The notes under the pieces: generated by a model
Database searches by the model: none
Seen by the model: the letters and a program-made list of their open reading frames with translations, nothing else
Told to the model about the DNA's origin: nothing
Made by a program: the position numbers and the translations under genes
Source of the DNA: Pseudofrancisella aestuarii
GTDB taxonomy: Bacteria > Pseudomonadota > Gammaproteobacteria > Francisellales > Francisellaceae
Length of the DNA stretch: 64,000 nt
Direction: 5' to 3'
NCBI RefSeq assembly: GCF_003574475.2
Contig: NZ_QLIS02000001.1
Span: forward strand, 372,001-436,000
Shown: positions 18,436 to 27,537 of the stretch, one piece after another
Numbering within the stretch: the first letter of the stretch is position 1
Layout of the letters: each line of letters starts with the position of its first letter

Positions 18436-19350
18436 TTAAATCAATATTTCACCAAAGTTGAATTTATAATCTTTAGCATGCTTACAAAAATTAGATCTTG
18501 ATGAGCTAAAAAACATACTTAACTTATTAGTTCCACAAAGATAAGCATAATTCTCCCATTTTTTTACCTCAGTTTTAGTTCCAAATAAACACATGCTCGG
18601 ACTAGAACCAGGAGTAGCGCCGATACATGATTGAATCTCTTTACTATGAATAAATTTTAAGCCACCTCCACCAAATAATGGTTCTATACTTACAGCTCCT
18701 TGTGCATTTTGCAACTGTAAATCATCTGTCTCATCAAAACTTGTAGTATATTTCATATTTTCTATATAGTCTGGAGATGTATAGATATCTAGAAAACTTG
18801 TAGATATATAAAATTCTTGATTATCATGATCACCATAAACTATAGTATATGAACCTGCAAAGTAAGTAGCTTGTCCATTTTCACCTAAAATATAATATTC
18901 TGGTGAAGTTACTAAACCACTCAAATGATCAACTTCCACAAATACAAAATCACTTTTTTCAGGAGTATCCCATGGAAAACCATCACCAATCGTAACTTTA
19001 GCTAACTTATTAAAATCACCCTTATAATAATTAAAAATATTTACATAGTAGGTTTTATCATTTATTGAAATTATTAGATAAATGAATTTTTTATTATTCC
19101 TAAAAGCAGATATTTCAACTTTTTTACCATTTGTGTCACTACAAACTATATTTTTAACATAAAATGGAAAACTATTATCTTGGCCATAGATTTCGTTAAG
19201 TTTAGCAACTTTTCTTATTATTTCAGAATTTAACTTATTACTACATTGCTCAAAGATTTTAGGGTGCTTATTTTCATCAGAAGATTCTGCAATAGCTAAA
19301 TTAGTAAAACATAGAGCTAAAGCTAAAATATATAGTATTTTTTTGACCAT
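18436..19350 (-). CDS. Secreted protein of unknown function
   Basis: About 304 residues from the ATG at 19350. A longer frame opens at 19389, but AAGGA lies before 19350 and a clean signal peptide follows (MVKKILYILALALCFTNLAIA). The mature part is soluble, acidic in the middle, and contains cysteines near SNKLN, NIVCSD, SCIGATPGSSPSMC, YLCGTN and NFCKHAK, suggesting periplasmic disulfides. I recognise no family. It lies downstream of another secreted protein on the same strand, and the two may be one unit. Confidence 0.6.
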   Translation of the reverse strand: MVKKILYILALALCFTNLAIAESSDENKHPKIFEQCSNKLNSEIIRKVAKLNEIYGQDNSFPFYVKNIVCSDTNGKKVEISAFRNNKKFIYLIISINDKTYYVNIFNYYKGDFNKLAKVTIGDGFPWDTPEKSDFVFVEVDHLSGLVTSPEYYILGENGQATYFAGSYTIVYGDHDNQEFYISTSFLDIYTSPDYIENMKYTTSFDETDDLQLQNAQGAVSIEPLFGGGGLKFIHSKEIQSCIGATPGSSPSMCLFGTKTEVKKWENYAYLCGTNKLSMFFSSSRSNFCKHAKDYKFNFGEILI

Positions 19351-19367
19351 TTTGATTATATTTCCTT

Positions 19368-19907
19368 CTAATTTAATAATAAAGCCCATTCTTTAGTTTT
19401 TTCTAAGTCTTCTGTAAAAACACTCGAATATGTATATGAATAATCTTTTGACTGCTTTGTGGTAATTTCAATTCCCTCAATTTCTCCATTATTTGAAGTA
19501 AGGAGGGCGATAGGAGGTAAATCTTTTATATATTTTGAAGAAATTAGTTTTACAGTACTTAAGTTACCAGTAAAGTATATTTTTTTAAGTTCATCATAGG
19601 AAAGTTTTGTTGTGATTTCATGCATATTTCTAGTATTTACTGTATTAATAGTTATTACAGTTGGAACACCTGAAGATATATTATGTTTATAACAAAAATT
19701 ATTTTTATCACATATATATAGACTATAAATATCTACTTTGAATCCATCAAATCCATTATCTGTTTTTTTATCATCATAATAGATATGACTTATATTATTA
19801 AAAAAATCTTTTCTTAGAACTTTTTTTTGCTGCATATTATTAAGTGATGCAAAGCTGACCTGTTGAAATAATATTAAAATTAAAAAAAGTTTTATAATTT
19901 GTTTCAT
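19368..19907 (-). CDS. Secreted protein of unknown function
   Basis: About 179 residues from ATG 19907 (a TTG two codons upstream is less likely), with signal peptide MKQIIKLFLILILFQQVSFA. The mature protein has one Cys pair (YICDKNNFCYKH) and otherwise beta-rich, Lys/Ser/Thr-rich sequence. No family recognised. Its stop is 17 bp before the start of the next secreted protein, so co-transcription and related function in the periplasm are likely. Confidence 0.55.
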   Translation of the reverse strand: MKQIIKLFLILILFQQVSFASLNNMQQKKVLRKDFFNNISHIYYDDKKTDNGFDGFKVDIYSLYICDKNNFCYKHNISSGVPTVITINTVNTRNMHEITTKLSYDELKKIYFTGNLSTVKLISSKYIKDLPPIALLTSNNGEIEGIEITTKQSKDYSYTYSSVFTEDLEKTKEWALLLN

Positions 19908-20073
19908 AAACAAAAAAGAGCATAGTATATTAGGTAGACTTTAACATAGATAAGTATATAAAACCAACGTAATGGCAATTATATCCCAGTCACATCTGTG
20001 TTCGCATAATATATATTATGTTAAATTATGTGTTTAATAATTTAAACATTCTAGCCCTATTTCTGAATACTAA

Positions 20074-20481
20074 TTATCTTATTATCTGTTTGTTTAATTT
20101 TATTAACTTTTCTATGACACTTTTACTTGCTGGCAAAATATTATATTTATTTAAATCATAAATATTTACTAATTTTAACTTTTGTCCTTCTTTAGCTTTA
20201 GGCAGACTTTCATATTTTGTTATAAGATAAAACTCTAAGAAAATATGCATATCATGTTTATTTATATAATCTTTTTTTTCTAGAAGTTCTAATTCTTGAG
20301 CTATTATCCCTACTTCTTCAAAAACCTCTCTTTTAATACATTCTTCATAGCTTTCATTTTTTTCTACTTTACCTCCTGGAAACTCCCAGAATCCAGAATA
20401 TGTCTGATGTGCCTGTCTTAAACTTAGATAGACTTTAGAGCGTTCTTCATTTAGAATAATTCCTATACTTGCTTTAATCAT
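20074..20481 (-). CDS. mutT: MutT-like Nudix hydrolase (8-oxo-dGTP diphosphatase)
   Basis: A 135-residue Nudix protein. The complete Nudix box Gx5Ex7REUxEExGU is visible from G37 to I59 (GGKVEKNE ... REVFEEVGI). Length and the sequence SLRQAHQTYSGFWEFPGGK match MutT, which sanitises 8-oxo-dGTP to prevent A:T to C:G transversions. It diverges from yqgE with a 42-bp intergenic region. Confidence 0.9.
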   Translation of the reverse strand: MIKASIGIILNEERSKVYLSLRQAHQTYSGFWEFPGGKVEKNESYEECIKREVFEEVGIIAQELELLEKKDYINKHDMHIFLEFYLITKYESLPKAKEGQKLKLVNIYDLNKYNILPASKSVIEKLIKLNKQIIR

Positions 20482-20523
20482 AATAAAGCTTTTTTAAAAT
20501 TAAATTGTGGGGTTCATTATAGC

Positions 20524-21108
20524 ATGTTTAGTAATCACAAAAGTGAAGTTTTAGTTGCTACGCCTCTTATTAAAAATGATCTAGTTTTTTCTGAATCTGT
20601 TATATATTTATGTCAAAATGACAAATACGGAGCTATGGGTCTTATAGTAAATAAACCTTTGCCTGAATGTTTGAGAGATGTTTTTAAAGAGCTTAAGATT
20701 GACTATTCTAATACCTTTGAAGAAGTTTTAGAACAACCTGTTTATATGGGTGGACCTATTAGTCCAAATAAAATTCTTATCTTACACTCAGTTCATAATA
20801 CACATCAATATGATTCCACTATCAAACTATCTGATGGATTAGCGATTACGGCCTCTGTAGATATATTAGAAGATCTTGCAAATAATATTTTGCCTGAATA
20901 TTTTCTACCAGTTTTAGGTTATTCATGTTGGACATCAGAACAACTAAGTGATGAAATCAAAGCTAATGATTGGCTTATTACCAATAAAATAAATAAAAAA
21001 GTAATGTTTCATTTTGAAAATACTGACAAATGGGAAAATCATGTTGAAGCATCTGGTTTAAGCTTAGCTAATTTTGATAAAATATTTAATCACATAGGTC
21101 ATGGATAA
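20524..21108 (+). CDS. yqgE: YqgE/AlgH family protein (UPF0301)
   Basis: A 194-residue YqgE/AlgH protein with the hallmarks LVATPLIKNDLVFSESVIYLC (start), GAMGLIVNKP and VYMGGPI, and GYSCWTSEQLSDEI. The biochemical role of the family is unsettled. The gene sits 3 bp before ruvX/yqgF, the same arrangement as in many gammaproteobacteria, so the two are one operon. Confidence 0.93.
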   Translation: MFSNHKSEVLVATPLIKNDLVFSESVIYLCQNDKYGAMGLIVNKPLPECLRDVFKELKIDYSNTFEEVLEQPVYMGGPISPNKILILHSVHNTHQYDSTIKLSDGLAITASVDILEDLANNILPEYFLPVLGYSCWTSEQLSDEIKANDWLITNKINKKVMFHFENTDKWENHVEASGLSLANFDKIFNHIGHG

Positions 21109-21111
21109 AAA

Positions 21112-21525
21112 ATGTTCAATACCCTTTTAGCTATAGATTATGGTAAATCAAGAATAGGAATAGCTAGTGGGCAAATGATAACTCGCACAGCATCCCCTGT
21201 TGGCACTGTTCCTGCTTATGATGGAACTCCAGATTGGTATGAACTTGATAAAGTTATAAAAAAATGGAATCCAAGTGATATTATTATAGGTCTTCCATTA
21301 GATGCTTATGGTTTTGAAACAGATATAACTAGAGAAGCAAAACTTTTTTCTAGAACTGTTCAAGAAAGATATGCTGATAAAAAGATACATTTAATAAATG
21401 AAGCATACTCAACTCGTGAAGCAAGATCTCGATTAGAAGCCGTAAAAAATAAAAAAGTTAATCATATTAAAGTTGATGCTATTGCGGCATGTGTCATTTT
21501 AGAAACATGGATGTCTGAAAACTAG
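21112..21525 (+). CDS. ruvX: RuvX/YqgF RNase H-like nuclease (pre-16S rRNA processing)
   Basis: A 137-residue YqgF protein with the RNase H-like start LLAIDYGKSRIGIASG, the IIIGLPLD motif and the C-terminal DAIAACVILETW. Family members process the 5' end of 16S rRNA and have been described as putative Holliday junction resolvases. Operon with yqgE (3 bp gap) and closed by the terminator hairpin at 21540. Confidence 0.93.
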   Translation: MFNTLLAIDYGKSRIGIASGQMITRTASPVGTVPAYDGTPDWYELDKVIKKWNPSDIIIGLPLDAYGFETDITREAKLFSRTVQERYADKKIHLINEAYSTREARSRLEAVKNKKVNHIKVDAIAACVILETWMSEN

Positions 21526-21539
21526 ATATTTTATTCATT

Positions 21540-21568
21540 TTGGCTTAGAATTAAGCCAATTATTTTTT
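21540..21568 (+). terminator. Rho-independent terminator after yqgE-ruvX
   Basis: An 8-bp stem TTGGCTTA / TAAGCCAA (21540-21547 with 21552-21559) closes a 4-nt loop and is followed by TTATTTTTT. It lies 14 bp after the ruvX stop and ends upstream of leuS, so it separates the two transcription units or attenuates read-through. Confidence 0.75.
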
Positions 21569-21602
21569 ATAAAATTTTCAATTATAGGTTCTTATATTTC
21601 CG

Positions 21603-24041
21603 ATGAATGAATATAACTTTAATCAAATAGAAAAAGCAGCTCAAAAATATTGGCAAGAAAATAAAAGTTTTGAAGCAAAAGAAAACCCTAATAAAGAAAA
21701 ATTCTATTGCTTATCTATGCTACCCTACCCTAGTGGTACATTACATATGGGACATGTCAGAAACTATACAATTGGTGATGTGATAGCAAGATATCAAACT
21801 ATGCAAGGCAAAAATGTTCTTCATCCTATGGGCTGGGATGCTTTTGGGTTGCCAGCAGAAAACGCTGCAATAAAACATAAAAAATCTCCTTATGAATGGA
21901 CAAAAAGCAATATTTCTCATATGAAAGAGCAGCTTTCTTCTTTAGGATTTAGCTTTGATTGGTCTAGAGAGATAGCTACTTGTGATGAAGATTACTATAA
22001 ATGGGAACAATGGTTCTTTATACAACTTTATAAAAAAGGGTTAGCGTATCGTAAAAACTCTGTTGTTAACTGGGATCCTGTTGATCAAACAGTCTTAGCG
22101 AATGAGCAAGTTGTTGATGGTCGTGGTTGGAGATCTAGTGCTTTAATTGAGAAAAAAGAGATTCCTCAATGGTTTCTAAAAATTACAGATTATGCAGATG
22201 AATTATTGAATGATATTCAAAAGCTTGAAGGCTGGCCTGAAGCTGTAAAAACTATGCAAACAAATTGGATTGGCAAGTCTAAAGGTTTAACTGTCAAATT
22301 TAATCTAAAACATTCTAATGAGATTTTAGAAGTATTTACTACAAGGCCAGATACTTTAATGGGAGTTAGCTATTTAGCAATTGCTCCTGAGCACCCTCTT
22401 GCTTTAGAGCTGGCAAAGATAAATTCAGAAATAAATAATTTTATAGAAGAGTGCAGACATACTTCTACTATGGAAGCTGATCTTTCCACTCAAGAGAAAA
22501 AAGGTATTAAAACCTCTTTAAAAGTTATTCACCCCATTTCTAATGAAGAAGTTGATGTTTGGATAGCAAACTTTGTACTTATGGGATATGGTACTGGTGC
22601 TGTTATGTCTGTACCAGCTCATGATCAGAGAGATTGGGAATTTGCTCAAAAGTATAATATCCATTTAAAGCAAGTTATTGAATCAGAAAATAAAAATATA
22701 AAGGTAGACTTAACAAAAGAAGCTTTTATAGAAAAAGGTGTTCTTATCAATTCTGATGAGTTTAATGGTCTAAACTTTAAAAAAGCTTACCAAGCTATTA
22801 AAAAATATTTATTTGATAATAATAAAGGATATGAAACGACTAACTTTAGAATCCATGATTGGGGCATTTCTCGTCAGAGATATTGGGGTTGTCCTATTCC
22901 TATGGTTCATTGTGATAGCTGTGGAATTGTCCCTGAAAAAGAAGAAAATTTACCTGTTAAGCTACCTACTAATGTAACCTTGACAGAAGCTGGTTCCCCA
23001 CTTAAAACTATGTCAGAATTTCTAGAAACTTCATGTCCAAAATGTGGAAGCAAAGCTACTCGAGAAACAGATACTTTTGATACTTTTTTTGAATCATCTT
23101 GGTACTATGCCCGATATACCTGCCCTACTGCTAATAAAATGCTAGATAATGAGGCAAATTATTGGCTACCTGTAGATAAATATATAGGTGGAATTGAACA
23201 TGCTATTATGCACCTTTTATATGCTAGGTTTTTCCATAAATTAATGCGTGATGAAGGATTAGTAACTAGTAGTGAGCCATTTACAAATCTTCTAACACAA
23301 GGTATGGTCCTAAAAGATGGTGCAAAAATGTCTAAATCGAAAGGCAATACTGTAGACCCTCAAGAGCTTATAGATAAGTATGGTGCAGATACAGTTAGAT
23401 TATTTAGTATGTTTGCTGCCCCTCCAGAACAATCTTTAGAATGGTCTGATACAGGGGTTGAGGGAGCTAATAAATTTTTAAGAAAAGTTTGGAATTATGC
23501 TCAAGCAAATAAAAACATACTACCTTCAAGCATAAGCTTAAACAACTTATCAAAAACTGATAAAAAAGCTCGTTATGAAATATATTCAAACTTAAAGCAA
23601 GCGATCTTTGATTTTGATAAAAGTCAATTTAATACTGTAGTTTCTGCATGTATGAAAATATTAAATACCTTAAATGATTATGATGATACTTTATCTGGGA
23701 ATGTTAAAGCGGAAGGTTTATCTATACTTTTAAGAATTATGTCTCCATTCACGCCTCATATTTCTCATCAACTATGGCAAAAATTAGATTTTGGTGAAAA
23801 TATATTAATTTCAGAATTTCCTAAGATTGATGAGAATGCTTTAGATAAAGATGATTTCTTACTTGTAGTACAAATAAATGGTAAAGTAAAAGCTAAATTT
23901 GAATTAGCATCATCATTATCTAAAGAAGAAATAGAAAAAGAAGTTTTAGCTCAAGATTCGATAAAAAACTCAATAAATGATAAACAAATTGTTAAAATTA
24001 TTTATGTTCCTCAAAAATTGATGAATATTGTAATTAAGTAA
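21603..24041 (+). CDS. leuS: Leucyl-tRNA synthetase
   Basis: An 812-residue class I synthetase. HIGH-type motif HMGHVRNYT with [11 protein letters not shown], editing (CP1) domain with the threonine-rich [19 protein letters not shown] stretch, two CxxC pairs (CDSC and CPKC), and the KMSKS loop [13 protein letters not shown]. Length is slightly under the E. coli enzyme. The C-terminal domain ends [17 protein letters not shown]. It is followed after 18 bp by lptE, the conserved gammaproteobacterial order. Confidence 0.98.
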   Translation: MNEYNFNQIEKAAQKYWQENKSFEAKENPNKEKFYCLSMLPYPSGTLHMGHVRNYTIGDVIARYQTMQGKNVLHPMGWDAFGLPAENAAIKHKKSPYEWTKSNISHMKEQLSSLGFSFDWSREIATCDEDYYKWEQWFFIQLYKKGLAYRKNSVVNWDPVDQTVLANEQVVDGRGWRSSALIEKKEIPQWFLKITDYADELLNDIQKLEGWPEAVKTMQTNWIGKSKGLTVKFNLKHSNEILEVFTTRPDTLMGVSYLAIAPEHPLALELAKINSEINNFIEECRHTSTMEADLSTQEKKGIKTSLKVIHPISNEEVDVWIANFVLMGYGTGAVMSVPAHDQRDWEFAQKYNIHLKQVIESENKNIKVDLTKEAFIEKGVLINSDEFNGLNFKKAYQAIKKYLFDNNKGYETTNFRIHDWGISRQRYWGCPIPMVHCDSCGIVPEKEENLPVKLPTNVTLTEAGSPLKTMSEFLETSCPKCGSKATRETDTFDTFFESSWYYARYTCPTANKMLDNEANYWLPVDKYIGGIEHAIMHLLYARFFHKLMRDEGLVTSSEPFTNLLTQGMVLKDGAKMSKSKGNTVDPQELIDKYGADTVRLFSMFAAPPEQSLEWSDTGVEGANKFLRKVWNYAQANKNILPSSISLNNLSKTDKKARYEIYSNLKQAIFDFDKSQFNTVVSACMKILNTLNDYDDTLSGNVKAEGLSILLRIMSPFTPHISHQLWQKLDFGENILISEFPKIDENALDKDDFLLVVQINGKVKAKFELASSLSKEEIEKEVLAQDSIKNSINDKQIVKIIYVPQKLMNIVIK

Positions 24042-24059
24042 AGGATAAATAAAAATAAT

Positions 24060-24785
24060 ATGACAAAAAATTATCTTAAAAATCTTATAGCTGTTTTTAT
24101 TATGTCAATCATACTTATTAGTTGTGGTTTTCATCCAAGAGGTACAGGCTCTGGAGGTACAAAAATAAAAGGAGTAAAATTTTATATTAATTCAAATGAC
24201 TTTGATCAATATGCAAATAGCCTAACTCGGTATCTCATAAGAACTAAGGCTATAATTGTAAATGATCCTAAAGATGCAGAATATGTTATAAATTTACAAA
24301 ATGTTAAAAAAACTAGTCAACTTACAGGCGTTGTTGGAGGAGCTTCAAGTAATACTTATTTGTTGAAATTAACTGTTATATACAATCTTGTCAAACCAAT
24401 AATAAATGATGATACTGAACAAAGTAATACTGAACAAAGTAATACTGAACAAGGTAATACTGAACAAGGTAATACTGAACAAAGTAATACTGAACAAAGT
24501 AATACTGAACAAGGTAATACTGAACAAGGTAATACTGAACAAGGTAATATTGAACAAGATGATAATAAAAAGTTAAAAGTTATAGAAATTGTTCCAAATA
24601 AATCTATAAGTGCACAACAATATTGGCAGAGTAACTCTGGTATGCAGTTAGCTCAAAATGCTGAAGCTACACGAGTCTATAATAACTTACAAGATACATT
24701 AAGCTATTCTATGATGACTCAAATAGCTACTTTTTTACCAGCTCGTAATAATTATGATAATTCATATAAAAATGATCAACGATAA
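24060..24785 (+). CDS. lptE: LPS assembly lipoprotein LptE with tandem-repeat insertion
   Basis: LptE plugs the LptD barrel that places LPS in the outer leaflet. The N-terminus has a lipoprotein signal with CGFHPRG at the lipidation site (E. coli has CGFHLRG), and the gene follows leuS as in E. coli. Core LptE segments are visible: LTGVVGGASSNTYLLKLTVIYNL and, near the end, NAEATRVYNNLQDTLSYSMMTQIATFL. Between them residues 118-167 are ten pentapeptide repeats of the form NTEQS/NTEQG, making the protein 241 residues against the usual 170-200. The repeat lies in a hydrophilic loop and is in frame, so function is probably kept. Confidence 0.86.
   Translation: MTKNYLKNLIAVFIMSIILISCGFHPRGTGSGGTKIKGVKFYINSNDFDQYANSLTRYLIRTKAIIVNDPKDAEYVINLQNVKKTSQLTGVVGGASSNTYLLKLTVIYNLVKPIINDDTEQSNTEQSNTEQGNTEQGNTEQSNTEQSNTEQGNTEQGNTEQGNIEQDDNKKLKVIEIVPNKSISAQQYWQSNSGMQLAQNAEATRVYNNLQDTLSYSMMTQIATFLPARNNYDNSYKNDQR
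24411..24560 (+). repeat. 15-bp tandem repeat (10 units) inside lptE
   Basis: Ten head-to-tail 15-bp units of type AATACTGAACAAAGT or AATACTGAACAAGGT, each coding one NTEQS or NTEQG pentapeptide. The last unit has ATT for ACT. A higher-order 60-bp duplication is perfect: 24421-24480 equals 24481-24540. The perfect copy indicates recent slippage or recombination, so unit number is likely to vary between strains without breaking the frame. Confidence 0.97.
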
Positions 24786-25457
24786 ATGTATATAGAAGTT
24801 ATAACAACTAATATTTTAGATTCTCAAAAAGCTGAAAAATTAAATATTGATAGAATAGAGCTAGTAGAGAATTTAAAAGTTGGTGGATTAACTCCAAATA
24901 TAGATATAATTTTATCAGTTTGCAACTCAGTTAACATTCCTGTAAATGTAATGCTTAGATCTCATGCCAATAGTTTTACTTATAGCAATGATGATATGTC
25001 AACCATGTTAAAAGATTTAGAAAAAATAAAAAAAACTAAAGCTAATGGTATTGTATTTGGATGTTTGGATAAGAATGGTTATATTGATGAAGAAAAATTA
25101 AAAATAATAATAGATAAAAAAGAACATCTTGATCTAACCTTCCATAGGGCTATAGATGAAACAAAAGACTATTTTAAAGCCTTAAATATATTAACTAAAT
25201 ATGATATAAAAACTATCCTTACATCAGGACATCATCAATCTGCTTTAGAAGGGATTAATAATTTAATAAAAGCAAAAGATATTTTAGAGGATTCTAAAAT
25301 TCAACTTCTTGCTGGAGCTGGGTTTAAAGAATCAAATATATTCAAATTTATTGAGAAGACTAAAATTTTTGACTTACATCTTGGATCTGGGGCTAGATTA
25401 AATAATGTTTTTGAGAATGACTTTAATAAAGATTTTCTAAAAAAACTAAAATCTTAA
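24786..25457 (+). CDS. cutC: CutC family protein
   Basis: A 223-residue TIM-barrel protein with family features: EVITTNILDSQKAEK, RIELVENLKVGGLTP, VNVMLRSHANSF, LTFHRAIDETKDY and LLAGAGFKESNI. CutC is linked to copper homeostasis in older work, though its enzymatic activity is uncertain. Its ATG follows the lptE stop with no gap, so it is translated from the leuS-lptE-cutC transcript. In E. coli holA occupies this place. Confidence 0.9.
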   Translation: MYIEVITTNILDSQKAEKLNIDRIELVENLKVGGLTPNIDIILSVCNSVNIPVNVMLRSHANSFTYSNDDMSTMLKDLEKIKKTKANGIVFGCLDKNGYIDEEKLKIIIDKKEHLDLTFHRAIDETKDYFKALNILTKYDIKTILTSGHHQSALEGINNLIKAKDILEDSKIQLLAGAGFKESNIFKFIEKTKIFDLHLGSGARLNNVFENDFNKDFLKKLKS

Positions 25458-25477
25458 ACTATTCATACTAACATCCC

Positions 25478-25529
25478 TTAACTTATATAGTAGGTTTCTA
25501 TATAATTTAGATATTATGCAAGCTTGCAT
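25478..25529 (+). promoter_or_regulatory. Promoter with 14-bp palindrome before the MFS transporter
   Basis: TTAACT at 25478-25483 and a perfect -10 TATAAT at 25501-25506 are separated by 17 bp. A perfect 14-bp palindrome, ATGCAAGCTTGCAT (25516-25529), follows immediately in the predicted leader and ends 9 bp before the ATG. Such placement would let a dimeric repressor block transcription; which protein binds is not known. Confidence 0.55.
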
Positions 25530-25538
25530 CATATAAAA

Positions 25539-26777
25539 ATGAAAAAAACTTTACTTCTAATACTAACGCCAATAATAGCAATGTGCGTTCTTTCGTTTGG
25601 AAATGGCTTTTTCACGACATTCTCTACAATAGAGCTTAATAGCATGGGACACTCTCACATAGCTATAGGTATAATATCAGCTGCATATTTTTTAGGCTTA
25701 ACAGCAGGACCTTATTTTTCTCAATATACTATTGTAAGAGTCGGATATATTAGAGCATTTTCTTTATTTGCATCAACAATGGCTATAAGTACTTTGTTGC
25801 TAGGTATTTTTAAAGGGATGTTAGTATGGATGATTTTAAGATTTATATGCGGCTATTCACTAGCTGCTTTATTTGTAATTGTTGAAAGCTGGTGTTTATT
25901 ATCTACAGATAAGAAAAGTAGAGGCACTATTTTTTCAATATATTTATTTATATATTATGGAACTCAAGCTTTTAGCCAATTAATGCTAAATTTCCATTTT
26001 AGTGATTTATTATTAGCATATTGCTTTGTTTCTACATTATGTAGTGTAGCAATTGTTTTTATGTGTTTTACAAAAACAGTTGCACCAGCACCAGCTTCTG
26101 AAGAAGTAAACTCCCCTATGAAAATTATAAAGGCTGTACCTTTAGGAATGGTTGCTGGATTTACTGGAGGAGTCCTTTTAGGCTCTGTTTATTCAATGTT
26201 GCCTTTATTTTTAATAAATATATCAAATGATCATAATACAGTATCAATAATTATGATGACTACTCTACTCGGAGGAATGTTACTTCAGATACCTATTGGT
26301 AAAATCTCTGATATGATTGATAGAAGGGTTGTGATGTTAATTGTTAGCATAGGTCTAGTTATAGCTTCGCTGCTTGTATGTATTTTCTATCATGTATTAC
26401 CTATATTCATAGTAATTATGTTTTTGTTTGGCGGAGGAGCATTTGTTATATATCCATTAGCAATAAGTCATTCTAGTGACTTTTTAGATGAGGATCAGAT
26501 ATTAAGTGCAATTGGTTTAATTACAATATTTTATGGATTAGGATCAATATTTGGTCCAATTATTATTTCTATATTTACAGATATTATAGGAAGTATAGGA
26601 TTTTTTATTACAGTAGGATCTGCTTCTACACTATTATCTTTGTATATTATTTATAGATTACGTGTTAGATCAAAATCCTCACAAGAAGAGACTTCTCAAT
26701 TCACTTTGGTTACTCCAGAAAGTGCGACTTTTAGTGAAGCTCAGGAAATTGTTTCTGATAGATTAGTAGAATCTTAA
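25539..26777 (+). CDS. MFS transporter (YcaD-like)
   Basis: About 412 residues with 12 hydrophobic segments and MFS features: the loop 2-3 region YTIVRVGYIRAF, GYSLAALFVIVESWCLLS in helix 4-5 (the ESW motif resembles YcaD/UMF3-type carriers) and GKISDMIDRRVVM between helices 8 and 9. ATG 25539 is preferred over a TTG at 25524, which falls inside a palindrome. Substrate unknown. The stop overlaps the end of the convergent carbonic anhydrase gene. Confidence 0.85.
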   Translation: MKKTLLLILTPIIAMCVLSFGNGFFTTFSTIELNSMGHSHIAIGIISAAYFLGLTAGPYFSQYTIVRVGYIRAFSLFASTMAISTLLLGIFKGMLVWMILRFICGYSLAALFVIVESWCLLSTDKKSRGTIFSIYLFIYYGTQAFSQLMLNFHFSDLLLAYCFVSTLCSVAIVFMCFTKTVAPAPASEEVNSPMKIIKAVPLGMVAGFTGGVLLGSVYSMLPLFLINISNDHNTVSIIMMTTLLGGMLLQIPIGKISDMIDRRVVMLIVSIGLVIASLLVCIFYHVLPIFIVIMFLFGGGAFVIYPLAISHSSDFLDEDQILSAIGLITIFYGLGSIFGPIIISIFTDIIGSIGFFITVGSASTLLSLYIIYRLRVRSKSSQEETSQFTLVTPESATFSEAQEIVSDRLVES

Positions 26778-27466
26778 AGAATTAAATATCTAGCTCTTAT
26801 TCCTTCAATAGCACCTTTATAAGCAGCTTTCATTTCTTCTCTTGAACCAATACCTTGGCTAATTTGATGAAGTTTGCCATCTTTAATACCATAAATAGCA
26901 GAATGGATAGTAAAATTAAGACCCTTTCTCCAAGCAGTTTTAACAACAGTTGTTTTACATAAGTTAATAGCTTGGTGTAAAGCATTTAGCTCACACATAA
27001 TATCAACCATCGCCGATTCATAACGAGCTTTATCATGCTTTAAATGTTCTAAAGTCTCTTCTATAAGCTCTATATTCTGCTCTTTAATTTCCTGAATTGA
27101 TGTTAGCCAGTTATCTATAAGTCCAAATTGCTTGCATTTAACAATAGTTTCTACACCACCACAAGAATAATGTCCACAGACAATAATTTTCTTAACTTTC
27201 AACACTTCTACCGCATACTGAAGAACCGATAAACAATTTAAATCAGTTAATGAAACTATGTTTGCAACATTACGATGAACAAAAACATCTCCAGGTATTA
27301 AACCACATATTTGGTTTGCAGGGACTCTACTATCAGAACACCCTATCCATAAATATTCTGGTGCTTGACCTTTTGATAAAGTGTTAAAAAATTCAGGGTC
27401 AACTTCTTTTATATTTTTTGCCCATTTTCTATTACCTTCTAATAACTCTTTAATATCACTCATCAA
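26774..27466 (-). CDS. can: Beta-class carbonic anhydrase
   Basis: A 230-residue beta carbonic anhydrase that interconverts CO2 and bicarbonate. Zinc ligands C43, H99 and C102 with the D45/R47 dyad are visible in GCSDSRVPA and VCGHYSCGGV. Length is close to E. coli Can. It supplies bicarbonate for biosynthetic carboxylations. The start could be Met1 or Met2 of MMSDIKELL. It precedes ansA on the same strand order but with 71 bp between. Confidence 0.96.
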   Translation of the reverse strand: MMSDIKELLEGNRKWAKNIKEVDPEFFNTLSKGQAPEYLWIGCSDSRVPANQICGLIPGDVFVHRNVANIVSLTDLNCLSVLQYAVEVLKVKKIIVCGHYSCGGVETIVKCKQFGLIDNWLTSIQEIKEQNIELIEETLEHLKHDKARYESAMVDIMCELNALHQAINLCKTTVVKTAWRKGLNFTIHSAIYGIKDGKLHQISQGIGSREEMKAAYKGAIEGIRARYLIL

Positions 27467-27537
27467 TTATCTCCTCTTTTCAAAGCTTATAAAAAAATCC
27501 ATACTATTTTAGTATAGTTTTTAAAAAAAGCAAATTT

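Noticed and set aside
24369..24557. Minus-strand frame with repeated ITLFS pentapeptides
   Set aside because: It is the reverse reading of the lptE tandem repeat, an artefact of the in-frame 15-bp period.
24411..24560. Possible CRISPR array
   Set aside because: Units are 15 bp, head to tail, without spacers and inside a coding frame.
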